A DNA stretch of 10,758 nucleotides from Acidobacteriota bacterium (lineage in GTDB: Bacteria > Acidobacteriota > Terriglobia > Terriglobales > Acidobacteriaceae): NCBI GenBank assembly GCA_021781255.1, contig JAJXXG010000944.1:1-10758 (forward strand). Reading direction: 5' to 3'. Made by a program: the position numbers and the translations under genes. The notes beneath the pieces are model-generated. The model made no database searches and was not told where the DNA came from. It worked only from the letters and a program-made list of their open reading frames with translations. Every line of letters begins with the position of its first letter. The first letter of the stretch is position 1. Positions 5,420-10,758 of the stretch are shown here, one piece after another.

Positions 5420-6406
5420 CTATTTGCGTTTGGCGCGCTCGCGCTGGAGTTCGCGATAGAGCTCACTTTTGGACTGGCCGGTTTCGCGTGCGAGGCGCTT
5501 GAGGGCGTCCTTTTCTTCGAGGCCCAACTCGGAATGCAGAGTGGCGATGCGGGCGCTGATTGATTCCGAGGTCCGAGAATCCGGACCTGGGGTATCGGCG
5601 GAACGAATGGGGGCTTCGACGAGGAGGACGAATTCGCCGCGGATGCGGTCGCGATCGGAGAGGGCGCTGCGGAGTTCGGCGACGGTGCCGCGGAGAAACT
5701 CTTCGTGCAGCTTGGTCAGCTCGCGTGCGAGGACGATGCGCAGGGCGGGACCGAAGACCGATTCGAGATCGGCGAGTGTGTCGGCGATGCGGTGCGGCGC
5801 CTCATAGAAGATGAGCGTCTGCACTGCTTCGCGCGGAGCGGCGGCGAGGTCTTCAAGGCGGGAGCGGCGCGCGCCGGCTTTTTCCGGCAGGAAGCCGAGG
5901 AAGGTGAATTCCGCGGTGGGCAGGCCGGAGGCGATGAGGGCGGTGAGGGCAGCGCTGGCTCCGGGGATGGGGACGACAGGGATACCGGCGGCGATGGCCT
6001 CTGCGGCGAGCAGCGCGCCGGGATCGCTGATGCCGGGCAGGCCCGCGTCAGAGACGACGGCGATGGCAGCGCCGCGCTGGATTTCCGCAATGAGCTCGGT
6101 GGCGCGGGCGCGCTCATTGTGCTGATGACAGCTGACGGTGGGCGTGTCGATGCCGTAGTGGTTGAGCAGCTTCTGCGTCTGGCGGGTGTCTTCGCAGGCG
6201 ATGCGGCTGGCGCGGCGGAGGATGTCGAGGGCGCGAAGGGTGATGTCGCCGAGGTTGCCGATGGGAGTGGCGACGAGGTAGAGACTGGGTGCGAGCGGGG
6301 TCTCGCCGGAGGTGGTCCGCGGTTTGTGCTCTCCCACCTTAGCTGATTCGCCAGAAGCGCCAATCGCCGAAGGTGGGGCACACGGAGCTTGAAGATCGCC
6401 GGACAT
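5420..6406 (-). CDS. rsmI: 16S rRNA (cytidine(1402)-2'-O)-methyltransferase RsmI
   Basis: RsmI uses S-adenosylmethionine to 2'-O-methylate C1402 in the ribosomal P-site region. With the ATG at 6406 it is 328 aa. Family motifs in order are YLVATPIGNLGDITLRAL (43-60), ACEDTRQT (70-77), VSDAGLPGISDPG (118-130), VPIPGASA (146-153), FYEAPHR (200-206) and RELTKLHEE (228-236). A basic C-terminal region follows. The ATG lies 7 nt after the stop of the upstream M50-like gene, indicating an operon. The oddity is an N-terminal extension of about 40 residues before the conserved domain; much of it (about residues 9-25) is encoded by a REP-like palindrome at 6331-6382. No ATG lies between that element and the catalytic domain; a GTG at about residue 24 is an alternative start. 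Confidence 0.95.
   Translation of the reverse strand: MSGDLQAPCAPPSAIGASGESAKVGEHKPRTTSGETPLAPSLYLVATPIGNLGDITLRALDILRRASRIACEDTRQTQKLLNHYGIDTPTVSCHQHNERARATELIAEIQRGAAIAVVSDAGLPGISDPGALLAAEAIAAGIPVVPIPGASAALTALIASGLPTAEFTFLGFLPEKAGARRSRLEDLAAAPREAVQTLIFYEAPHRIADTLADLESVFGPALRIVLARELTKLHEEFLRGTVAELRSALSDRDRIRGEFVLLVEAPIRSADTPGPDSRTSESISARIATLHSELGLEEKDALKRLARETGQSKSELYRELQRERAKRK
6331..6382 (-). repeat. REP-like palindrome within the 5' coding region of rsmI
   Basis: The outer stem is CCCACCTT/AAGGTGGG (6333-6340 with 6370-6377), with a weaker inner stem around ATTSGC. Read on the minus strand it begins GTGCCCCACCTTCGGCG and ends GCTAAGGTGGGAG, matching the element at 10371-10421 in foot, stem and central CTTCT loop. 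It is read through in frame by rsmI. Confidence 0.75.
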
Positions 6407-6413
6407 GGGCGGG

Positions 6414-7526
6414 CTATCCGCTGGCCGCATCGTGCTCAATGCGGCGCTGCTCGGCGAGCAGGGACATGGAGCTCATGAGGTTTTGAACGCTGACGATGCC
6501 GACGACCCGGCCACTGTCTGTGACGGGAATGAGGGAGAGCCCGTGGCCGGCGTTGAGGCGGCGGATGGTGGCGCCGAGGGTGTCTTCAGGTCGGGCGACC
6601 TGGAAGGCGCGGGACATGACGGACTGGATGTAGCCGTTGCCGTCGTTGCGGAGCGCGTCCACGATGCGTTGACGGGAGACGATGCCGACGAGCTCGGGTC
6701 CGCGGACGACGGGAAAATCGTCCTGGAGCGAGTGGATGCAGCGGGTGAGAGCGTCGGCGAGGGTGTCTGATGGCGAGAGGGTGGCGAAGTCAGTGAGCAT
6801 GACTTCGCGCATGTGGACGGTGTCGACGACGGACTGGAAGAAGACGCCCTGGTCTTCAATCTGCGCGCCGATCATGATGAAGAAGCCGGCGATGACGAGC
6901 CATGGAGAGTGGAAGAGCATGCCTGCGATCATGGCGGCGAGAGCGAGGAGCTGGCCGAGCCCACCGGCGGCGCGGCCGGCTGGGGCGAGGCCGTGGTTGC
7001 GGGCAAAGCTGCCGCGGAGCAGGCGGCCACCGTCGAGCGGGTAGGCTGGGAGCAGGTGGAGTGCGGCGAGGCCGAGCTGGAACCAGACCATGCTGCGAAG
7101 CAGATAGTCGGCGGTGATCCAGGGCTGAGCGAAGAGCTGGATGGAGGGCCCGGCGGCGCCGAGGAGAGCGGCACCGAGAGCGACGGCCGTGGCGGCGTTG
7201 GCGAGCGGGCCGGCAAAGGCCAGGGCGAATTGTCCGGAGCCCTGGTTGGAGTTGTCCTGGCTCTCTGGGTTGGCGTAGGCGAAGAGGCCGCCGATGGGGA
7301 GCAGGAGAATGGCGCGCAGGCGCAGGCCGAACCACGCGGCGGTGAGCAAGCGCGCGATTTCACGCACGAGCACAGCGAGGACGAGTACGAAGAAGAGGCC
7401 GAGGCCACGCAGAACACCGCTATTGCCGCTCAGCAGCAGACAGACTGCGGCCAGCAGCGGAAAGAAGGCATGGACGCGGAGTTCAACGCCCATCCAGCGG
7501 CCCATTGGGAGTGACCAGCCTCGCAT
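6414..7526 (-). CDS. Site-2-protease-like (M50) membrane protein with two CBS domains, catalytic motif degenerate
   Basis: The protein has 370 aa. The start MRGWSLPMGRWMGVELRVHAF is typical of bacterial Rip/SpoIVFB-like M50 proteins. It has several transmembrane helices between about 18 and 220, then two CBS modules (about 239-300 and 301-355; VMLTDFATLSPSDTLADAL and VVGIVSVQNLMS). CBS modules usually sense adenine nucleotides. Active M50 enzymes carry HExxH in the second helix; here the position reads REIAR (55-59), so both zinc-binding histidines are arginine. The second motif LPAYPLDGGRLLR (159-171) keeps its Asp. It is therefore probably a proteolytically inactive relative with a binding or regulatory role. 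It is first in an operon with rsmI. A TACAAT box lies only 6 nt before the ATG. Confidence 0.88.
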   Translation of the reverse strand: MRGWSLPMGRWMGVELRVHAFFPLLAAVCLLLSGNSGVLRGLGLFFVLVLAVLVREIARLLTAAWFGLRLRAILLLPIGGLFAYANPESQDNSNQGSGQFALAFAGPLANAATAVALGAALLGAAGPSIQLFAQPWITADYLLRSMVWFQLGLAALHLLPAYPLDGGRLLRGSFARNHGLAPAGRAAGGLGQLLALAAMIAGMLFHSPWLVIAGFFIMIGAQIEDQGVFFQSVVDTVHMREVMLTDFATLSPSDTLADALTRCIHSLQDDFPVVRGPELVGIVSRQRIVDALRNDGNGYIQSVMSRAFQVARPEDTLGATIRRLNAGHGLSLIPVTDSGRVVGIVSVQNLMSSMSLLAEQRRIEHDAASG

Positions 7527-7582
7527 AAGGCAATTGTAGAAGGTCGGGGCTGAGAGGCGATGGTCATTTATGCTGGTTCGCG

Positions 7583-8242
7583 ATGCGCATCATTGCGGGA
7601 CAGTATCGGTCGCGGGTTCTGGAGGCACCGGTGGGGATGTCAACGCGGCCGACGAGCGACCGGCTGCGGGAGACGCTGTTCAACGTGCTGGCGCCGCGGA
7701 TGGAGGGATGCGCGTTTGCGGATTTGTATGCAGGCTCGGGAGCGGTGGGGTTGGAGGCACTGAGCCGCGGCGCGGCGCGTGTGGTGTGTGTGGAGCGCGG
7801 GCCAGCGGCGCTGAAGGCGCTGCGCGGGAATCTGGCGCGGCTGGGCGTGAAAGAGGGTGTGCGCGTGGAAGCGGCGAGTGTGGCGGCTTGGCTGAAGCGG
7901 GCACAGGGGCCGTGGGATATCGTGTTTCTCGATCCGCCGTACGACGCGGAGGAAGAGTATGAGCGCGCGCTGGGTGCGCTGGGCGGCGGGGCGGTTCTTA
8001 GCAGAAGCCACGATTCGACTCCTCACGCAGAAGTGAATCCTGGCGGGGAGATCGTACCCTCCCACCCTAAACGCGATGCGTTTAGGGTGGGGCACCCAAT
8101 TCTGGCGGAGGGCGCGGTGGTGATTGCCGAGCATCGAAGAAAGATGAAGCTGGAGGATCGGTATGGCGGGTTGCGGCGCGTGCGGCTGCTGGAGCAGGGC
8201 GATGCGGCGCTGAGTTTTTATGAGACAGCTGTCAGCTGTTAG
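7583..8242 (+). CDS. rsmD: 16S rRNA (guanine(966)-N2)-methyltransferase RsmD, with an in-frame palindrome insertion
   Basis: RsmD methylates G966 of 16S rRNA in the assembling small subunit. Motifs are MRIIAGQYRSR at the start, TRPTSDRLRETLFNVL (21-36), the SAM-binding DLYAGSGAVGLEALSRGA (47-64), and the catalytic DIVFLDPPY (112-120). The domain then resumes with ILAEGAVVIAEHRRK (173-187). Between residues 140 and 173 lie about 32 residues absent from E. coli RsmD. They are encoded by a 96-bp insert (about 8003-8098) containing two hairpins, the larger a perfect 14-bp stem at 8061-8091. The frame is kept. The last codons and stop fall in a heptamer repeat (8227-8261). The ATG at 7583 is chosen by homology; ribosome-binding evidence is poor. 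Confidence 0.94.
   Translation: MRIIAGQYRSRVLEAPVGMSTRPTSDRLRETLFNVLAPRMEGCAFADLYAGSGAVGLEALSRGAARVVCVERGPAALKALRGNLARLGVKEGVRVEAASVAAWLKRAQGPWDIVFLDPPYDAEEEYERALGALGGGAVLSRSHDSTPHAEVNPGGEIVPSHPKRDAFRVGHPILAEGAVVIAEHRRKMKLEDRYGGLRRVRLLEQGDAALSFYETAVSC
8012..8039 (+). repeat. Small imperfect hairpin in the rsmD insert
   Basis: GATTC-G-ACT (8012-8020) pairs with AGT-GAATC (8032-8039) with one bulged base. It precedes the larger REP-like palindrome by about 20 bp and lies in the same stretch absent from other RsmD proteins, so the insert appears to be composite. Confidence 0.45.
8059..8096 (+). repeat. REP-like palindrome inside rsmD
   Basis: A perfect 14-bp stem, CCCACCCTAAACGC/GCGTTTAGGGTGGG (8061-8074 with 8078-8091), has a GAT loop. 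On the minus strand it starts GGGTGCCCCACC and ends GGTGGGAGGG, the same feet as the elements at 6331-6382 and 10371-10421. Its inner stem differs, so it is a distinct subtype of the same family. Confidence 0.8.
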
Positions 8243-8261
8243 CTTTCAGCTTCCAGCTCTG
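8227..8261 (+). repeat. Tandem heptamer array AGCTNNN (5 units)
   Basis: Five adjacent 7-bp units read AGCTGTC, AGCTGTT, AGCTTTC, AGCTTCC, AGCTCTG. The array covers the last codons and stop of rsmD and runs towards the next gene, ending about 12 bp before its start. It resembles the degenerate heptameric short tandem repeats found in several bacterial groups. Confidence 0.65.
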
Positions 8262-8273
8262 GAAAGGAATGAA

Positions 8274-9398
8274 TTGAAGAACAGGATGCAGTGGATTGCG
8301 TGTGCGGCGCTGGTATGGGCCGCGATGGGCTTTGGTCAGACAAGTGCTTCGTGGGGGATTGGGCCATGGACGCGGCCAGCCGCTGGCAATCCGGTGGTGA
8401 CGCCGAATGCGGCATCGACGTTTATGGACCCGATTGCGGAGAAGCCGGTGCAGTGGGAGGCGCTGCACACGTTCAACCCGGCAGCGGTGGTGCGCGGCGG
8501 CAAGGTGTTCGTGCTGTATCGCGCAGAGGACAACTCGGGCGCGATGGAGATTGGCGGGCACACGTCGCGGCTGGGGTTGGCGGAGAGCAAGGACGGTGTT
8601 CACTTCACGCGCAGGGGCGAGCCGGTGTTTTATCCGGCGGAAGACGATCAGAAGGCGCGCGAGTGGCCGGGCGGTGTGGAGGATCCGCGCATTGTGGAGT
8701 CGCCGGACGGGATGTATGTGCTGACGTACACGCAGTGGAATCGCGAGACGTATTCGGTGGGGATTGCGACCTCGCGCGACCTGCTGCACTGGACGAAGTA
8801 CGGGCCGGCGTTTTTGACGGCGAAGGGCGGCAAGTATGCGCAGCTGAAGTACAAGTCGGCGGGGATTGTGACACAGCTGGTGAAGGGACGGCTGGTGGCG
8901 GCGCAGATCAACGGGCTCTACTGGATGTACTGGGGCGAGGGCGCGATTCACCTGGCGACATCGAAGGATTTGATTCACTGGGATCCGGTGGAAGACCAGC
9001 GCGGGAAGCCGGTGGAGCTGCTGCGGCCGCGGGCGGGGCATTTTGACAGCTCGTTCCCGGAGACGGGGCCGCCGCCGGTGCTGACCAATGCGGGGATTGT
9101 GGTGCTCTACAACGGGAAGAATGCCGCCGGACACGATGCCGCGACAGGTGGCGACCCGAAGCTGGGCGAGGGCGCGTATGCGGCAGGCGAGGCGCTGTTT
9201 GCCGCGAACAACCCGGCGCTGCTGCTGAAGCAGACCGACGAGCCTGTGCTGAAGCCGGAGCTGCCGTATGAGAAGACGGGACAGTACGCGGCGGGAACGA
9301 CTTTCGCCGAGGGGCTGGTGTGGTTCCACAAGCGGTGGTTCTTGTACTACGGGTGTGCGGACTCGCTGGTGGCGGTTGCTACGGCGCCGGGGGAGTGA
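8274..9398 (+). CDS. Secreted glycoside hydrolase family 130 protein (mannosidase/mannoside phosphorylase-like)
   Basis: The protein is a five-bladed β-propeller type, 374 aa from a TTG at 8274 (AAAGGA 5 nt upstream). An ATG at 8286 would shorten it by four residues. The N-terminus is a signal peptide, cut probably near residue 22 after MGFGQ, so it acts outside the cytoplasm. GH130 marks are SRLGLAESKDGVHF (98-111), the GGVEDPR motif (133-139) carrying the family's general-acid Asp, repeated 'ATSRDLLHWTKYGP'-like blades, and a final YGCAD (359-363). GH130 enzymes cleave β-mannosides by phosphorolysis or, in some secreted members, hydrolysis; which applies cannot be decided here. It has no sugar-transport or sugar-enzyme neighbours. 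Confidence 0.88.
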   Translation: MKNRMQWIACAALVWAAMGFGQTSASWGIGPWTRPAAGNPVVTPNAASTFMDPIAEKPVQWEALHTFNPAAVVRGGKVFVLYRAEDNSGAMEIGGHTSRLGLAESKDGVHFTRRGEPVFYPAEDDQKAREWPGGVEDPRIVESPDGMYVLTYTQWNRETYSVGIATSRDLLHWTKYGPAFLTAKGGKYAQLKYKSAGIVTQLVKGRLVAAQINGLYWMYWGEGAIHLATSKDLIHWDPVEDQRGKPVELLRPRAGHFDSSFPETGPPPVLTNAGIVVLYNGKNAAGHDAATGGDPKLGEGAYAAGEALFAANNPALLLKQTDEPVLKPELPYEKTGQYAAGTTFAEGLVWFHKRWFLYYGCADSLVAVATAPGE

Positions 9399-9452
9399 AG
9401 AGCGGATACGACGAGCAGGAAGCCGAGCATTCAGTAGATGAGAGAGGTGGGC

Positions 9453-10340
9453 ATGGGACGCTCCAAGAGCACAACTGCAAGAGGAAATGCATTGGAAGAT
9501 GCTGTTAGAGCGATCGAATCTACAATACTTCGCACAACTCAAGGGAATGCTGGAAAGACGTTTCGCATTGAGAGTAAGCGAAAAGTGACTTCGCACACTC
9601 CTGATGGAGGATCTGTAGAGCACGAAATCGACATCTGGGTGAGCATTGATGATTCGTACTACCCTTCGGTTTTCATCTTTGAATGTAAGAACTGGAACAA
9701 ACGGGTTGGGAAAGACAAGGTGATTCTTCTCAGCGATCTTGTAAAAGTGACTGGCGCCCAGAAGGGTTATATGGTGGCGAGTAGCTATACATCCGGCGCG
9801 ATAGCCCAGGCCAGCACGGATAAACGGATCGAGCTACTTACATCAAGAATTCTGGACATCCACGATCTGCCTGCAGTCGTCGCCACATTTCATGCGGTCA
9901 GCAAGAACAACCTCCATGCTGAATTCAAAATGAAAAGCGGCGTGGACCCGAGTACTTCATCTGGCGAGCAGATCGATCTGAAGAGCGCGACGTTTACTAT
10001 CGATGGAAATGAAGTCAACCTGTCGCAATATATCAATGAGTGGTGCGAGGAAGCTTCCGACAAAAAGATGAATTCTGTGCGCTCGGAAAAACTTGACGCA
10101 GGGATGTACGACTTTGAGTTCTCTGATAAGCGATCCTTTGTTGATTCGGTGGTGAAGATTAATGGGAAGCCAATTGTCGAAGTTGAGCTGAACGGGACAT
10201 TTGCATTGGGTGTCCACAGTATCGACCACATAGAAGGCTTTGAAGTTGCCGGAAGAGGTCGGTCAATCCGCGTTTCAGTCACTCTTCCGAACATCGGCCC
10301 AATGATTGTTGACTTTTCGCAGCTAGTCGCGAGAGATTAG
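9453..10340 (+). CDS. Lone PD-(D/E)XK nuclease, Mrr/restriction-endonuclease-like (295 aa)
   Basis: The first ~125 residues show a restriction-endonuclease-like core: GNALEDAV (11-18, Glu15), SVEHEIDIWVSI (54-65, Asp60), then FIFECKNWNK (74-83) with the catalytic E-x-K (Glu77, Lys79), and GYMVASSYTSGAIAQA (105-120). The remaining ~170 residues form a separate β-rich domain that I do not recognise. The order fits Mrr-like and related DNA-cleaving proteins, often used in defence. No methyltransferase, specificity subunit or helicase is next to it. The ATG at 9453 is chosen because GAGAGG lies just upstream; ATG 9438 has no such site. Composition is clearly less GC-rich than rsmD and the GH130 gene, which suggests horizontal acquisition. 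Confidence 0.78.
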   Translation: MGRSKSTTARGNALEDAVRAIESTILRTTQGNAGKTFRIESKRKVTSHTPDGGSVEHEIDIWVSIDDSYYPSVFIFECKNWNKRVGKDKVILLSDLVKVTGAQKGYMVASSYTSGAIAQASTDKRIELLTSRILDIHDLPAVVATFHAVSKNNLHAEFKMKSGVDPSTSSGEQIDLKSATFTIDGNEVNLSQYINEWCEEASDKKMNSVRSEKLDAGMYDFEFSDKRSFVDSVVKINGKPIVEVELNGTFALGVHSIDHIEGFEVAGRGRSIRVSVTLPNIGPMIVDFSQLVARD

Positions 10341-10370
10341 GCATTCTTAAAGTAATCGATAATCCGCCGG

Positions 10371-10421
10371 GTGCCCCACCTTCGGCGCTGCGCCTTCTTT
10401 GCGCAGCGGCTAAGGTGGGAG
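10371..10421 (+). repeat. REP-like palindrome upstream of the RAYT gene
   Basis: Outer stem CCCACCTT/AAGGTGGG (10375-10382 with 10412-10419), inner stem CTGCGC/GCGCAG (10388-10393 with 10401-10406) and a CTTCTTT loop. It starts 31 bp after the nuclease stop and ends 55 bp before the RAYT start, the classical position of REP elements around their transposase gene. It may also act as a terminator for the nuclease gene. Confidence 0.8.
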
Positions 10422-10476
10422 GCGAATCGTTCGGCATCTTGTGTTGTTCTGGCCTGCCCCATCTACAATCCCGCAT

Positions 10477-10758
10477 GTGACTCAGGGTCTGAAGCGCTAC
10501 CAGCCCGCAGGCGATCTGCATTTTGTCACTTTCAGTTGCTACCACCAGCAGCCCTATCTCGCGTCGGCCGAGGCGCGTGACCGCTTTGCAGAGGCGCTGG
10601 AGCGGACGAGGGTGCGCTACGCGTTGTGTGTCATCGGGTATGTCGTGATGCCCGAGCATGTGCATCTGCTGTTGAGTGAACCACAGCGGGGAACGCTCGC
10701 AACGGCGTTGCATGCGCTCAAGCTGTCGGTGTCGAAGCTGTCGCGTGAGCGGCCCTTC
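10477..10758 (+). CDS. REP-associated tyrosine transposase (RAYT, Y1/HUH), 5' part only
   Basis: The frame is open from a GTG at 10477 to the edge of the window (94 codons, no stop). It starts GLKRYQPAGDLHFVTFSCY, typical of TnpA-REP proteins, and contains VVMPEHVHLLLSE (56-68) with the HUH metal-binding histidines His61 and His63. The catalytic tyrosine would be further on, outside the window. These single-strand DNA nickases and ligases of the IS200/IS605-related Y1 group act on REP hairpins and are usually single-copy, domesticated genes. The start lies 7 nt after a -10-like TACAAT (10464-10469) with no Shine-Dalgarno sequence, so translation may be leaderless. Confidence 0.88.
   Translation, partial: MTQGLKRYQPAGDLHFVTFSCYHQQPYLASAEARDRFAEALERTRVRYALCVIGYVVMPEHVHLLLSEPQRGTLATALHALKLSVSKLSRERPF

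Noticed and set aside
6813..7514. Long plus-strand Glu/Gly-rich frame opposite the M50-like gene
   Set aside because: Shadow frame of a clearly conserved minus-strand gene.
9945..9975. The DPSTSSG-like peptide in the nuclease as a translated dispersed repeat
   Set aside because: A similar phrase occurs in repeat-derived peptides of other genomes, but the DNA here shows no palindrome or second copy in the window.
10207..10213. GGTGTCCAC inside the nuclease gene as another member of the GGTGTCCA cluster
   Set aside because: A single coding-region occurrence without a paired half-site; consistent with chance.
10279..10713. Minus-strand frame covering the right edge
   Set aside because: The plus strand encodes a clear RAYT here with HVH motif; the minus frame has no recognisable features.
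1..10758. CRISPR arrays, tRNA or rRNA genes
   Set aside because: No regularly spaced repeats of CRISPR size and no recognisable tRNA or rRNA sequence were seen on either strand.

Overview
The window looks like chromosomal DNA of a GC-rich bacterium, most likely an acidobacterium (Terriglobia / Acidobacteriaceae type). The clues are the style of the housekeeping proteins, a DUF6599-like secreted protein, and dispersed palindromes with conserved GTGCCCCACC feet next to a REP-associated transposase. This placement is inferred from gene content and style; no marker gene such as rRNA is present.

Layout. Positions 1-600 are very C-rich and hairpin-rich, with one plausible 54-residue cysteine-rich protein at 410-574. 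Positions 600-850 are intergenic and hold a cluster of five GGTGTCCA half-sites. A small two-helix membrane protein follows (852-1097, +) and ends before an intrinsic terminator that overlaps the 3' end of a convergent DUF6599-like secreted protein (1464-2636, -). A LOG-family phosphoribohydrolase (2710-3270, +) diverges from that gene. An island of about 1.4 kb follows, with a DUF3592-like membrane protein (3326-3790, -) and an AbrB/MazE-like antitoxin plus Doc toxin pair (4030-4637, +). The island is closed by a second, truncated copy of the last ~108 bp of the LOG gene (4649-4762). Beyond it lie ssb (4884-5354, +) with a perfect TATAAT box, a bidirectional terminator, and a minus-strand pair made of an M50-like CBS protein (6414-7526) and rsmI (5420-6406). 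Then come rsmD (7583-8242, +), a secreted GH130-type glycosidase/phosphorylase (8274-9398, +), a lone PD-(D/E)XK nuclease (9453-10340, +), and the 5' part of a REP-associated tyrosine transposase (RAYT, from 10477, running off the right edge).

How things fit together. Two genes modify ribosomal RNA (rsmI and rsmD) and one serves replication and repair (ssb); these are the core. The accessory material (Doc module, DUF3592-like protein, PD-(D/E)XK nuclease, RAYT and palindromes) is interleaved with it.

The most notable observations are: (1) three related REP-like palindromes, one just upstream of the RAYT gene and two inside the coding sequences of rsmD and rsmI; (2) the duplicated LOG 3' end that marks the border of the toxin-antitoxin island; (3) an M50-type membrane protease whose HExxH zinc motif reads REIAR, so it is probably catalytically dead; and (4) the GGTGTCCA repeat cluster of unknown function.
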